Source: JAITWN01 sp964581365 (lineage in GTDB: Bacteria > Pseudomonadota > Gammaproteobacteria > SZUA-140). Taken from it: DNA of 64,000 nucleotides. Positions 16,746-25,448 of the stretch are shown here, piece after piece. The notes below the pieces were generated by a model, which was given only the letters and a program-made list of their open reading frames with translations, made no database searches and had not been told where the DNA came from. The position numbers and the translations under genes were made by a program. The stretch is from the NCBI GenBank assembly GCA_964581365.1, contig CAZOOF010000001.1, forward strand, positions 123,335 to 187,334, written 5' to 3'. Every line of letters starts with the position of its first letter. Position 1 is the first letter of the stretch.

Positions 16746-16783
16746 GGTGTTCCCTGGTTCGTCTTGCCTGAGTTAGGAAAACT

Positions 16784-16809
16784 GCCGGCGACGAAACCCC
16801 GTCGCCGGC
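16784..16809. repeat. 9-bp inverted repeat between nikR and copZ
   Basis: GCCGGCGAC and GTCGCCGGC flank an 8-base spacer, 39 bases before the nikR start. On the minus strand the stem is followed by CAGTTTTCC. It could be a leader hairpin for nikR; a role as terminator is unlikely because no gene on either strand ends here. Confidence 0.4.
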
Positions 16810-16880
16810 GCCTCAGAGGATTTTCTGTGCTGGCGTCATAATACCTGAAAGGGTGAGCCGCTGTCCCGGCTGTGCCGCCG

Positions 16881-16911
16881 TGCTATGCTTAACCCCCCCC
16901 CCGGGGTAGGG
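16881..16911 (+). promoter_or_regulatory. copZ promoter with CsoR-type operator
   Basis: An extended -10 TGC-TATGCT lies at 16881-16889. It is followed at once by AACCCCCCCCCCGGGGTAGG (16891-16910), a C-tract/G-tract pseudo-palindrome of the kind bound by CsoR/RcnR-family repressors. The operator would cover the transcription start. csoR itself is the second gene of the operon, so copper-relieved autorepression is inferred. Confidence 0.6.
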
Positions 16912-16938
16912 AAGGGACAGGAAAAAACGAGGATAACC

Positions 16939-17145
16939 ATGATGACAGTACGCCTGAAAATTGAAGGGATGACCTGCAATCATTGCGTAGAAGCGGTGCG
17001 GCGGGTTCTGGCGTCCGTGCCCGGGGTAACGCGGGTGATCGAGGTCGATCGCGAACATGGAATCGCATCGGTCGAAGGTGAGCCGCGCATGGCTGACCTG
17101 ATCGCGGCGGTGGAGGAAGAAGGTTACACCGCCCAGGCCGGATAA
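16939..17145 (+). CDS. copZ: Copper chaperone CopZ (heavy-metal-associated domain)
   Basis: A 68-residue single HMA domain starting MMTVRLKIEGMTCNHCVEAV; the GMTCNHC loop binds Cu(I) through two Cys. Length and ferredoxin-like pattern fit CopZ, which passes copper to CopA and to the repressor. The start at 16939 (or the next ATG at 16942) is preceded by ACGAGGA. An in-frame start at 16885 would translate the operator C-tract and is rejected. The stop overlaps the csoR start as TAATG. Confidence 0.9.
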   Translation: MMTVRLKIEGMTCNHCVEAVRRVLASVPGVTRVIEVDREHGIASVEGEPRMADLIAAVEEEGYTAQAG

Positions 17146-17444
17146 TGGACGACCGCGCGCACCATGACGGCCGGCTGTGCCTGGATGCCTCGGCACGCGC
17201 CGAGGCGATCCGGCGCCTGCGTTCGATCCGTGGCCACGTCGAAGGCATCCTGCGCATGCTCGAGGATGATTCGGTCTACTGCGTGGACGTGCTCCGGCAG
17301 ATCAAGGCAGTGGACGGCGCCATGAAGAAGGTGGGCAATATCGTGCTGCGCAGCCATCTGCACGATCATGTGGTCACGGCGGCCGGCCGCGGAGACACCG
17401 GCGAGATCATCGATGAGCTCATGGAAATCCTCAAATACCGCTGA
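17145..17444 (+). CDS. csoR: CsoR-family metal-sensing repressor with Cys-His-His ligand set
   Basis: A 99-residue all-helical DUF156 protein: [18 protein letters not shown], then [13 protein letters not shown] and [10 protein letters not shown]. By alignment with CsoR the copper ligands are Cys46, His71 and His75; the usual third ligand Cys is His. This C-H-H set is the one described for Thermus thermophilus CsoR and resembles RcnR (Ni/Co). The N-terminus adds His6, His7 and Cys12. The order copZ-csoR-copA is also as in Thermus. It probably represses this operon and releases it on copper binding; response to other metals is possible. Confidence 0.88.
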   Translation: MDDRAHHDGRLCLDASARAEAIRRLRSIRGHVEGILRMLEDDSVYCVDVLRQIKAVDGAMKKVGNIVLRSHLHDHVVTAAGRGDTGEIIDELMEILKYR

Positions 17445-19677
17445 GCAGGCAACGGCGCGCGTCGACATCGATGTCGGCGGCATGACCTGTGCCGCCTGCG
17501 TGCGCCGCGTCGAACGCGCGCTCACCCGGCAACCCGGGGTCGTCTCCGCAAGCGTCAATCTGGCCACCAACCGGGCCAGCATCACCTATACCCCCGGCGA
17601 AATCAGCGAAACGGAAATGCGCAGCGCCATCACGGAGGCAGGCTACGAGCCCATCGCCCGGACCGAAGCGGAACCCGCGACCGACCGCTCGACCGTGCAG
17701 AGCCTGCGGCGAGATCTGGGTCTTGCGGTCGCGCTGACCGCCCCGCTGGTGGTGCTGGCGATGGCTCCGATGGCCGTTCCCGCCTTGATGGATGCCATGC
17801 ACCAGGCAGCGCCCCCCATATTCTGGCGCATGGCGGAGTTCATCCTTGCCACACCGGTGCTGTTCATTGCCGGACGCCGTTTTCTGGTACATGGATGGTC
17901 CGAGCTGCGTCACCTGAATGCAGGCATGAACGCGCTGGTGATGATCGGCGCATCCGCCGCCTGGCTGTATTCGACGCTGGTCTTGGCCTTGCCAGGCATC
18001 TTCCCGGAGGGAACCCGCAACCTCTACTTTGAAGCGGCAGCGGTGATCGTGACGCTCATCCTGCTCGGCCGTCATCTCGAAGCCCGCGCCCGCGGCCGCG
18101 CATCCGCCGCCATTCAGCGTCTGCTCGGCCTGCAGAGCCGCACCGCCCGGGTGATCCGCGACGGACGGGAGCAGGACATCGCCATCGATGAGGTCCGGAT
18201 CGGCGATGAGCTCATCGTGCGGCCCGGAGAGCGGATTCCGGTCGACGGAGAGGTCATCCGCGGCACCAGCTACGTCGATGAATCGATGATTACCGGAGAA
18301 CCGCTGCCGGTAGCCAAGCGCGAGGGCGCGGAAGTCATCGGCGGCACGGTGAACGATACTGGCGTCCTGCATTGCCGGGCCACGCGTGTCGGCGCCGGCA
18401 CCACCCTGGCACAGATCATCCGGATGGTAGAGGAAGCGCAGGCGGCCAAGCCGGCGATCCAGCAGATCGCCGACCGGATCGCTGGCATCTTCGTTCCGAC
18501 GGTGCTCGCTCTTGCCCTGCTCACCTTCGCCGTATGGATGGCGCGGGGTCCGGATCCCGCCCTGAACTATGCCTTCATCGCGACCGTCAGCGTGCTTCTG
18601 ATCGCCTGTCCCTGCGCCATGGGACTGGCCACCCCTACCGCCATCATGGTGGCCAGCGGCCGGGCTGCCGAGCTCGGCGTGCTGTTCCGCCGCGGCACGG
18701 CGCTGGAAACGCTGGCGCGCTGCGATACCATCGTGTTCGATAAAACAGGCACGCTGACCGAAGGCCGGCCGGAGCTGGTGGGCCTGCGCACCCGCCGCCG
18801 AGACGAGCAGACCTTCCTCGCGATGGTCGCTGGAGCCGAGGCACACAGCGAACATCCGATCGCGCGGGCGGTGATGCGAGCGGCGACTGACCGGGGCATC
18901 GCAATTGGCAGCGCGGAGGACTTTCGCGCAGTGCCCGGCATGGGGCTCAGCGCGCTCGTCGACGGCCACGAGGTACTGATCGGCTCGTCACGCTACCTGA
19001 ATGAAGCCGGCGTCTCCCTGCCGGTGGAAGCGCTGGAGCAGGCCGAACAATGGGGCGCCAACGGAGCGAGCACCCTTTACGTCGCTATCGATGTCGAATA
19101 TGAAGGCCTGTTTTCGGTAGCTGACCAGATCAAGCCCGGCAGCGCCGAGACCGTCGCGCGACTGAAGGAGCTCGGCATGCAGGTCGGCATGCTGAGCGGT
19201 GACAACCGTCGCACGGCAGCGGCAGTAGCTGCTGCGATCGGTATCGACATGGTAATGGCAGAGGTCCTACCGCAGCAGAAAGCGGATGAGATCAGCCGGC
19301 TGCGCGCAGCGGGAAAACGGGTTGCTTTCGTCGGCGATGGCATCAATGACGCACCGGCGCTCGCCATCGCTGACACCGGCATTGCCATGGGAACAGGCAC
19401 CGATATCGCCATTGAATCCGGCGATGTCATCCTGATGCGCGGCGATCCGATGGCCCTGCTTGCGGCCTTCACCCTCGCCCGAAAAACGCTCAGCACCATT
19501 CGGACCAACTTCTTCTGGGCCTACGCCTACAACGTGGCGCTGATTCCAGTGGCTGCCGGAGCGCTGTTCCCGCTGACCGGCCTGTTGCTCAATCCGATGC
19601 TGGCGGCCGGCGCGATGAGCATATCCAGCCTGTTCGTGGTAGGAAACAGCCTGCGGCTGAGGCGCGCCGGCACCTGA
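17413..19677 (+). CDS. copA: Cu(I)-exporting P1B-type ATPase
   Basis: A 754-residue protein with one N-terminal metal-binding domain (GMTCAAC, Cys26 and Cys29). It then has about eight membrane helices with the Cu-specific CPC at 399-401 in [15 protein letters not shown]. The phosphatase loop is MITGEPLP, the phosphorylated Asp443 is in [10 protein letters not shown], the SEHPIARA His-Pro pair is present, and the hinge is [10 protein letters not shown]. It pumps Cu(I) from cytoplasm to periplasm. The start at 17413 lies inside csoR (32-base overlap), implying coupling; an in-frame ATG at 17368 would add 15 residues. Confidence 0.95.
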   Translation: MSSWKSSNTAEQATARVDIDVGGMTCAACVRRVERALTRQPGVVSASVNLATNRASITYTPGEISETEMRSAITEAGYEPIARTEAEPATDRSTVQSLRRDLGLAVALTAPLVVLAMAPMAVPALMDAMHQAAPPIFWRMAEFILATPVLFIAGRRFLVHGWSELRHLNAGMNALVMIGASAAWLYSTLVLALPGIFPEGTRNLYFEAAAVIVTLILLGRHLEARARGRASAAIQRLLGLQSRTARVIRDGREQDIAIDEVRIGDELIVRPGERIPVDGEVIRGTSYVDESMITGEPLPVAKREGAEVIGGTVNDTGVLHCRATRVGAGTTLAQIIRMVEEAQAAKPAIQQIADRIAGIFVPTVLALALLTFAVWMARGPDPALNYAFIATVSVLLIACPCAMGLATPTAIMVASGRAAELGVLFRRGTALETLARCDTIVFDKTGTLTEGRPELVGLRTRRRDEQTFLAMVAGAEAHSEHPIARAVMRAATDRGIAIGSAEDFRAVPGMGLSALVDGHEVLIGSSRYLNEAGVSLPVEALEQAEQWGANGASTLYVAIDVEYEGLFSVADQIKPGSAETVARLKELGMQVGMLSGDNRRTAAAVAAAIGIDMVMAEVLPQQKADEISRLRAAGKRVAFVGDGINDAPALAIADTGIAMGTGTDIAIESGDVILMRGDPMALLAAFTLARKTLSTIRTNFFWAYAYNVALIPVAAGALFPLTGLLLNPMLAAGAMSISSLFVVGNSLRLRRAGT

Positions 19678-19701
19678 TCACCGCTCCGTTCGCCTCCCGG
19701 T

Positions 19702-20658
19702 CTAGTCGCGCTTCGGTTTCTCGCGCTGCACGCGGACTTCCTTGAAATGCTGGTCGTCCACTTCTTCGTGCAGATGATCGTGATCGACGTCGTGCGAATG
19801 GATGTGGAAATGATGGCCGTTTTCCGGTCCATGGGCATGGCGATGCGCATGCAGAAAATTGCGGATGATGACGCGCTCGCCTTCCTCCATGTCCTGGGCT
19901 GACAGGATGTCATGCAGCAGTTCATGGGTCATCAGGGCGAGGGGCAGCTCGAGCTTGTTGGCCTCGAGCAGCTCGCGATCGTAAAGAATGTCGCCGGCGG
20001 CGCCATCGGCTTCGATGCGACCATCGACCAGCAGCAGGCAGCGATCGCAGACCTCGAGCGCGATGTCCAGATCGTGGGTGCACAGCAGGATGGTGCGATC
20101 GGTATCGCGGAGCCAGTTGATGAGATTGCGCCGGTTGAGCGGATCCATATTGGTCGATGGCTCGTCGAACACCAGGATCTCCGGCTGGTAGGACAGGACC
20201 GTCGCCAGGGCCAGCCGCTTGCGCTCGCCGAACGAAAGGTGGAAAGAAGAACGTTCCTCGAAGCCCTGCAGGCCGACCACCTCCAGCGCCTCGCGCACCC
20301 GGGATTCGATCTGCTCGCGCGGCAGGCCGAGATTCAGCGGGCCGAAGGCCACGTCGTCGAACACGGTGGGGCAGAACAGCTGGTCATCGGGGTCCTGGAA
20401 CACGATTCCGACCTTGCGGCGAACCTGCTTCAGGGTCTCCTTGCGAACCTCTACGCCGTCGATAACCACGCGCCCGGAAACCGGCAGCTGCACCCCGTTC
20501 AAGTGGCTCATGAACGTGGACTTGCCCGCCCCATTGGGCCCGATGAGAGCCACTTTCTCGCCTTCGTGAATGCGGCAACTCAGCCCCTTCAGCACCTGAT
20601 GACCGTCAGGATAGTTGAAGTGGACATTGTCGACTTCGATGATTACTCGCCGGGACAT
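19702..20658 (-). CDS. cbiO: Nickel/cobalt ECF transporter ATPase with His-rich tail
   Basis: A 318-residue ABC ATPase: Walker A GPNGAGKST, Q-loop VFQDPDDQLFCPTVFDDV, signature LSFGERKRLALA, Walker B ILVFDEPSTNMDP and CTHDLDIALE. This is the CbiO/EcfA type. The last 50 residues hold about 15 His, for example HAHRHAHG and HHFHIHSHDVDHDHLHEE, which is unusual for the ATPase subunit and suggests metal storage or sensing. It is the last gene of the cbiL-M-Q-O unit on the minus strand and is convergent with copA. Confidence 0.93.
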   Translation of the reverse strand: MSRRVIIEVDNVHFNYPDGHQVLKGLSCRIHEGEKVALIGPNGAGKSTFMSHLNGVQLPVSGRVVIDGVEVRKETLKQVRRKVGIVFQDPDDQLFCPTVFDDVAFGPLNLGLPREQIESRVREALEVVGLQGFEERSSFHLSFGERKRLALATVLSYQPEILVFDEPSTNMDPLNRRNLINWLRDTDRTILLCTHDLDIALEVCDRCLLLVDGRIEADGAAGDILYDRELLEANKLELPLALMTHELLHDILSAQDMEEGERVIIRNFLHAHRHAHGPENGHHFHIHSHDVDHDHLHEEVDDQHFKEVRVQREKPKRD

Positions 20659-20710
20659 TGCGTTCTCCCGCTTACGGCAGTTTGTCGGAGCATGCTCATG
20701 TCGCGATCAG

Positions 20711-21499
20711 TCAGAACCAGCCTCGCTCGGCGACCGCGAACGGTCCGGCGGCATCGGTGAGCAGCAGCCCCAGCGCGACCGTCAGCGCGATCGCTGCCTT
20801 CACGTAATCGCCGGGGATGGCGCGGAAAGTCACCATCGAATGCAGCTGACCCTGATATCCCTTGGACAGCATTGCCTTGTATACCCGCTCGGTGCGCTCG
20901 AAGCTGTGGACGAGCAGGGTTCCCACAAAATGTCCGAACACGCGCAGCGTCTTGCGATCGGCCTGGGCAACGAAGCCGCGCGATCGCATCGAGGTATACA
21001 TCCGCCGCATCTCGTCGAGAAATACGAAGGTATAGCGGTAGGTAAACAGCAGCATCTGCACGACCAGAGGCGGGCATTTGAGGTGCTGCAAGGCCAGCAT
21101 CGACACATCGAAGCGGCTGGAACCGAAAATGGCGAAGCTGATCAGCACCACGGACAGCGCCTTGATGAAAATCAGCGAGGCGATGCGGAGTCCCTCCCAG
21201 GCAAAGGGCAGGCCGATGATCGTGAACGCCGCCTCGCCCGGATAGGTAACTGGCATGACGACGAAAAACGGCAGCAGAAATACCACGATGAATGCCAGCC
21301 CATGCGAGACGAAATGCATCGGCAATGCCGCCGAAAACAGGATGATGGCGGCAATACCCAGAGCGAACAGCGCCACTGGCAGCGTCTTAAGCAGCGCAAC
21401 GCATACGATGAGGAACAGGAGCGTCGCGATCTTGAACCGGGGATCCCAGCGCTGCAGCGGGGAAGCGACATGGGCAAAACGATCGATGTCGAGTGCCAT
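20711..21499 (-). CDS. cbiQ: Nickel/cobalt ECF transporter transmembrane subunit
   Basis: A 262-residue membrane protein, starting MALDIDRFAHVASPLQRWDP, with several hydrophobic helices. It has the EcfT signature near residue 170, RRMYTSMRSRGF, and the second coupling motif VYKAMLSKGYQG. These Ala/Arg-Gly motifs contact the ATPase. It lies between cbiM and cbiO, 15 bases after cbiM, and serves as the energy-coupling T component. Confidence 0.92.
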   Translation of the reverse strand: MALDIDRFAHVASPLQRWDPRFKIATLLFLIVCVALLKTLPVALFALGIAAIILFSAALPMHFVSHGLAFIVVFLLPFFVVMPVTYPGEAAFTIIGLPFAWEGLRIASLIFIKALSVVLISFAIFGSSRFDVSMLALQHLKCPPLVVQMLLFTYRYTFVFLDEMRRMYTSMRSRGFVAQADRKTLRVFGHFVGTLLVHSFERTERVYKAMLSKGYQGQLHSMVTFRAIPGDYVKAAIALTVALGLLLTDAAGPFAVAERGWF

Positions 21500-21514
21500 T
21501 TCGATCTCTGGCCG

Positions 21515-22132
21515 TCAGACCGACGGCGCATTGCGCCCAGCAAGCATTTCCGGTTTGACGCGACCGAGGAACTCCGCGGCGGCGCCAACCACGGCCCCTT
21601 CGATCAACATGATTGGAAAGTGAGCCAGCAGCACGGCAACCGCCACTCCGGCAAATGCCTCGCCGGTGGTAAGCAGCGCCAATGCCAGCACCAAACCGGA
21701 ACTGATGGTGGCCGTGGCCCCGGCTATGGCACCAAAGACGAAGTTGCGCCGGGCAAACGTGAACCGATGGCGCAGCTGCCATACCATGTACGCCACCAGC
21801 GCGCCGCCCCCCAGCATTACCGAGTTGACGCCGATCACCGTCACCCCGCCATGGCCGAATATGATGGCCTGCAGGATGATACCGAGCATGATTGCGGGGA
21901 ACGCTCGCCACCCCAGCACCACAGCCACCAGGCCATTGAGGATGAGATGAACGCTGGTGGGACCGATCGGCACCTTGATCAGCGAAGCGACGAAGAAGAC
22001 CGAAGTGATCACCGAAATCTTCGGGATCTCCTCCATGTCCAGCTTGCGCATGGTCGCGGCGGCAATCAGTGCGGTACCGGCAAAACCGGCAGCGAGCACG
22101 GGTCCCTGAAGAATGCCCTCGGAAATATGCAT
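21515..22132 (-). CDS. cbiM: Nickel/cobalt ECF transporter substrate-binding subunit
   Basis: A 205-residue membrane protein starting MHISEGIL. In CbiM/NikM the N-terminal Met and His2 coordinate the metal, and that MHI opening is present. Further matches are PIGPTSVHLILNGLVAVVLGW and LQAIIFGHGGVTVIGVNSVMLG (quoted in part), and LLAHFPIMLIEGAVVG near the end. Nickel rather than cobalt is inferred from the nearby nikR and the CbiL/NikL-like partner. Confidence 0.92.
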   Translation of the reverse strand: MHISEGILQGPVLAAGFAGTALIAAATMRKLDMEEIPKISVITSVFFVASLIKVPIGPTSVHLILNGLVAVVLGWRAFPAIMLGIILQAIIFGHGGVTVIGVNSVMLGGGALVAYMVWQLRHRFTFARRNFVFGAIAGATATISSGLVLALALLTTGEAFAGVAVAVLLAHFPIMLIEGAVVGAAAEFLGRVKPEMLAGRNAPSV

Positions 22133-22181
22133 GGTGCGAAGTAACCCGTTGCCCTGGTTAGAGCTTATCGGTCGGTGTCGC

Positions 22182-22790
22182 TCAGCCTGAAGTACCCGGC
22201 CCAGCTCCGGCGGGGTTGCTGCTTTCCTTGCGAGCTTTCAGGTAGAAAAAGATACCGAGCAGTCCGACGATGAAGCCGATCCCCCCGACGATGTCGCTGA
22301 AGCTCTTCTGCTCCTTCAGCTCCGAAATGCCGCGCATGACCGGTGTCAGAGACTCGCCCACGGCCTGCTGAACGATCGCCCGGAGCTCCGCCTGATTCAC
22401 CGCAGCGCTGGCGGCAGCCGGCGAAGACGCGGCTGCTTCCCCCGCACCACTGTCCGAAGCCGTTCCGGCACTCTGCAGATCCGCAGCGGGGATCGTATAT
22501 TCGGTCCGATGCCCCATTCCCGCGTACAGTGAAATCCGGAGATCGGTGATCTGCGGGACATCGAAGGTGAAGATCCCTTCGGCGTCCGCCTTGCCCTGGA
22601 CCAGTTTGGTGCCATCGGGCGCGAATACCTGGATGGTGGCCTCCTTGGCCTTCTTGCCGTCGGCGAAATACCCTTCGACCACGACCCGGTTGCCCTCGAC
22701 ATTGGCGAACATGTTCACCTTGTGGGCGTGGACGACACTGACAGCACACAGCAACGCAAGGAAGAATGCAACGGATGTCGGGGTGCGCAT
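22182..22790 (-). CDS. CbiL/NikL-like auxiliary protein of the nickel transporter
   Basis: A 202-residue protein. The signal peptide SVAFFLALLCAVSVVHA is followed directly by HKVNMFANVEG, so the mature N-terminus begins near His and could bind metal. A beta-sandwich (NRVVVEGYFADGKKAKEATI) and an Ala-rich linker lead to one C-terminal transmembrane helix (IVGGIGFIVGLLGIFFYLKA) and a basic end. This layout fits the NikL/CbiL accessory components of Ni ECF transporters. The ATG at 22790 gives a proper signal peptide; the ribosome site is weak. Confidence 0.75.
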   Translation of the reverse strand: MRTPTSVAFFLALLCAVSVVHAHKVNMFANVEGNRVVVEGYFADGKKAKEATIQVFAPDGTKLVQGKADAEGIFTFDVPQITDLRISLYAGMGHRTEYTIPAADLQSAGTASDSGAGEAAASSPAAASAAVNQAELRAIVQQAVGESLTPVMRGISELKEQKSFSDIVGGIGFIVGLLGIFFYLKARKESSNPAGAGPGTSG

Positions 22791-22835
22791 GATGAAGGAC
22801 CGGAAGCTGGAAGAATCCCCGCGGATCGGGTCATC

Positions 22836-22854
22836 AATATTCGGTTTGTATATT
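22836..22854. promoter_or_regulatory. AT-rich inverted repeat upstream of the nickel transporter operon
   Basis: AATAT and ATATT flank a 9-base spacer, 46-64 bases before the CbiL-like start codon in otherwise GC-rich DNA. It could be part of the promoter or a NikR operator, but it does not match the E. coli NikR site, so the assignment is weak. Confidence 0.3.
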
Positions 22855-22967
22855 ACCACATATCCGCTGACCGACACCACAATCGGCAGCGGAGGGTTGG
22901 CATACCCGCGCTCAATTCTTTCTTGCTCCTGGGCGCAGGCATTTCCTGGTATCGGCAACACCGGACG

Positions 22968-22997
22968 AAAAAAAAGCGCCCATAAAGGGCGCTTTTT
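22968..22997 (-). terminator. Rho-independent terminator after moaE
   Basis: An A8 run, GCGCCC, ATAAA loop, GGGCGC and T5 form a compact hairpin with flanking A and T runs. It ends the moaA-C-D-E transcript 26 bases after the moaE stop and separates it from the nickel operon. Confidence 0.9.
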
Positions 22998-23022
22998 CGT
23001 ACTGACCGGCAAACCCGGATCG

Positions 23023-23496
23023 TCATGCGGTTTTCAGCGCAACCCGCTTGGCCACACCCGGATCCTCCGAGTTCTTCTCGACCCAGTGCTTCTTGCCCTC
23101 ACGGGTAAGTTCGCACTTCCAGAACGGCGCGCTTTCCTTGAGGTAGTTGATGATGTAGCGGCATGCATCGAAGGAATCCTTGCGATGCGCCGACCATACC
23201 GCGACCAGCACGATCGGGTCAGTGGGGACCATCTCGCCGACACGATGCACCACCAGGCAATCCATGACATCCCAGTTGTCCATCGCTTCCTGGCAGACGC
23301 GCTCGATGTGCCGCTCGGTCATGCCGGGATAGTAGTCCAGGTTCATCGCCTTGACGTTCTGGCCATCATTGAAGTCGCGCATGGTGCCGACGAAGCTGAC
23401 CACACCACCGTGCTTGCCCGGAGGCAGCGCCTCGCGCTCGTACTTCACGACTTCCTGATACGGATCCAGCACATCCTTCGTAATGAAGACTTTCAT
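23023..23496 (-). CDS. moaE: Molybdopterin synthase catalytic subunit
   Basis: A 157-residue protein with the MoaE features HGGVVSFVGTMRDFNDG and LDYYPGMTERHIE. It also has VVHRVGEMVPTDPIVLVAVW, AHRKDSFDACRYIINYLKE and the active-site Lys region APFWKCELTREGKKHWVE. With MoaD it inserts two sulfurs into cyclic pyranopterin monophosphate. It starts one base after the moaD stop. Confidence 0.95.
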   Translation of the reverse strand: MKVFITKDVLDPYQEVVKYEREALPPGKHGGVVSFVGTMRDFNDGQNVKAMNLDYYPGMTERHIERVCQEAMDNWDVMDCLVVHRVGEMVPTDPIVLVAVWSAHRKDSFDACRYIINYLKESAPFWKCELTREGKKHWVEKNSEDPGVAKRVALKTA

Positions 23497-23497
23497 C

Positions 23498-23737
23498 TCA
23501 ACCTCCCGTCACCGGCGGGAAGAACGCCACCTCGTCGCCGGGCTTCAGTTCATGACTGGAATCGGTGTACTCCATGTTCACCGCGACCAGGATGGTGTCG
23601 GGAATAGGATCCTTGGAGATCTCCCGCCACAGGTCGGCGACCGTCAGCCGTTCCTTGTCGACGCTCACCTGCTGTTCGGAGCGTCCCATGCGATCCCTCA
23701 GACTCGCGAAAAAGCGTACCTTGATATCCATAGCCAA
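23498..23737 (-). CDS. moaD: Molybdopterin synthase sulfur carrier subunit
   Basis: A 79-residue ubiquitin-like protein: MDIKVRFFASLRDRMGRSEQ and KPGDEVAFFPPVTGG. The terminal Gly-Gly is the site that is adenylated by MoeB and thiocarboxylated. It lies 30 bases downstream of moaC, and two E1-like genes that could activate it are at 26.9-29.1 kb. Confidence 0.93.
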   Translation of the reverse strand: MAMDIKVRFFASLRDRMGRSEQQVSVDKERLTVADLWREISKDPIPDTILVAVNMEYTDSSHELKPGDEVAFFPPVTGG

Positions 23738-23767
23738 ACCCCTGCTCGATGTCCCGATGAGTGCGCG

Positions 23768-24259
23768 TCAGGCCGTTGCCGATCTGCGCCAGTGTCCCGA
23801 CTTGCCGCCCGATTTCTCCAGCAAGCCGACCTCGGAGATGACCATGCCGCGGTCCACCGCCTTGCACATGTCGTAAATGGTGAGCAGCGCGACCTGCACC
23901 GCCGTCAGTGTTTCCATCTCCACGCCGGTCTGGCCGTTGCAGCGAACCGTCGCCTTGCAATAGACCGCATTCTTTTCCGGCTCCGGCACCAGCTCGATAT
24001 CGACCGAGGTGATCATGATCGGATGGCACAGCGGCACGAGGTCGGGGGTCTTCTTGGCGCCCATGATGCCCGCCACACGGGCGATGCCAAGCACATCTCC
24101 CTTCTTGTGCGAACCCTCCATGATCTTCTTCAGGGTCGCAGCCTCCATATAGATTCGTCCCTCGGCGACGCCTTCACGGGTGGTCGAATCCTTGGCGCCG
24201 ACGTCGACCATGTAGGCCTCGCCGCTGGCGTTGAAATGGGTCAGTTCGTTGTAGCTCAT
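23768..24259 (-). CDS. moaC: Cyclic pyranopterin monophosphate synthase
   Basis: A 163-residue protein with the MoaC blocks [35 protein letters not shown] and [17 protein letters not shown]. The end, [20 protein letters not shown], continues with KSGGKSGHW. It converts the MoaA product into cPMP. The start at 24259 has GAGAGG upstream and matches family length; the frame is open to 24295. Confidence 0.95.
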   Translation of the reverse strand: MSYNELTHFNASGEAYMVDVGAKDSTTREGVAEGRIYMEAATLKKIMEGSHKKGDVLGIARVAGIMGAKKTPDLVPLCHPIMITSVDIELVPEPEKNAVYCKATVRCNGQTGVEMETLTAVQVALLTIYDMCKAVDRGMVISEVGLLEKSGGKSGHWRRSATA

Positions 24260-24329
24260 CCGATTTGCCTCTCGTATGTCGGAACGCAGGGCCACTTCCC
24301 ATGGCCCTTATTGCCTTTATCGCTTTGCC

Positions 24330-25448
24330 TCAACCGCCGATCTGCGTCATGCTCGCGCGCGCCCGGGCGATGTCCGAGACGTTGATTTTCGCGGCCACGC
24401 TGGCAGCTCTCTTGGCTTCGAAACCATCCTTGTGCTTTTCATCGAACGCCTTGCGGAACAGGGCGACCACATCGTCGTCGGTGCAACCGCGACGCAGCAG
24501 ATCGCGCAGGAGATAGGGCTGCTCCGAGTAGAGGCAGTTCATGATGCTGCCATCAGCGGTCACACGGATGCGGGAACAGTTACCGCAGAGGCTGCGCGTG
24601 AATGCAGGAATGACTCCAAACTTACCGGCGTAGCCGGGCACCTGATAGATATGGTGCTCGGTGCGGGTGCCCTGCGCCGGCTCCAGCCCCATCGGCGCGT
24701 AATGCCGCTCGATCTGACCGCAGAGGTCCGCTGCGCTGGCAAAGTGCTGGCCATTCTCCCAGATCTGGTGCGCATCGAAAGGCATGAACTCGATGAAGCG
24801 CACCGTGATCGGCTTATCCTTGGTCAGTTCGCAGAAGTCGAGCAGCTCATCCTCATTGAAGCCGCGCATCAGCACGACGTTGACCTTGACGCGAGGGAAG
24901 CCCAGATCCACGGCGAGGTCGATGCTCTCGAGCACCTTGTCCACCCCGCTGCGGCGGGTGATGGTTTCGAACTTGTCGGCCTTCAGGGTATCGAGGCTGA
25001 TGTTGACGCCAAACAGGCCGGCATTACGCAGCGCCTCGGCATATTTCGGGAACAACAGACCATTGGTGGTCATGTGCACCGCCTTGACCCCCGGTACCTT
25101 TACCGTACGCTCCACGATATCGACGATGTCGGGCCGCACGGTCGGCTCGCCGCCGGTGTAGCGGACCTTGCGCACACCCATGCGGGCCAGAACCTCCACT
25201 ACGCGCAGAATCTCGTCGCTGCGCAGCACCATATCCTTTTCCTTGAACTGCACACCCTCTTCAGGCATGCAGTAGGTACAGCGCAGATTGCACTGCTCGA
25301 TGACCGCGATACGGACGTAGTCGAAGGTGCGACCGTGGCGATCCTGAAGCGGGGGAAGCGGATGGGCGGGGAGATTCTCGTGCTGCGCTGAAACCGGCCT
25401 CTCGGCCTGGGTCCCGACGGACTGCTGATTCAGCGGGGTATTGAGCAT
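24330..25448 (-). CDS. moaA: GTP 3',8-cyclase (radical SAM)
   Basis: A 372-residue protein. The radical-SAM cluster motif IEQCNLRCTYCMPEEGV (CxxxCxxC) and TGGEPTVRPDIVDIV lie in the N-terminal half. The C-terminal second cluster is LCGNCSRIRVTADGSIMNCL, and the protein ends MTQIGG, the functional GG tail. A 25-residue extension precedes the core. The ATG at 25448 follows GAGGAGAACGAAT, a strong ribosome site. It is the first gene of moaA-C-D-E, behind a long structured leader. Confidence 0.95.
   Translation of the reverse strand: MLNTPLNQQSVGTQAERPVSAQHENLPAHPLPPLQDRHGRTFDYVRIAVIEQCNLRCTYCMPEEGVQFKEKDMVLRSDEILRVVEVLARMGVRKVRYTGGEPTVRPDIVDIVERTVKVPGVKAVHMTTNGLLFPKYAEALRNAGLFGVNISLDTLKADKFETITRRSGVDKVLESIDLAVDLGFPRVKVNVVLMRGFNEDELLDFCELTKDKPITVRFIEFMPFDAHQIWENGQHFASAADLCGQIERHYAPMGLEPAQGTRTEHHIYQVPGYAGKFGVIPAFTRSLCGNCSRIRVTADGSIMNCLYSEQPYLLRDLLRRGCTDDDVVALFRKAFDEKHKDGFEAKRAASVAAKINVSDIARARASMTQIGG

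Noticed and set aside
17431..18969. 512-codon open frame opposite copA
   Set aside because: It lies wholly antisense to copA, has no recognisable domains and a His/Gly/Arg-rich composition typical of antisense frames in GC-rich genes.
20615..22144. 509-codon open frame opposite cbiQ and cbiM
   Set aside because: Antisense to two recognised ECF transporter genes; composition is that of a reverse frame of membrane helices.
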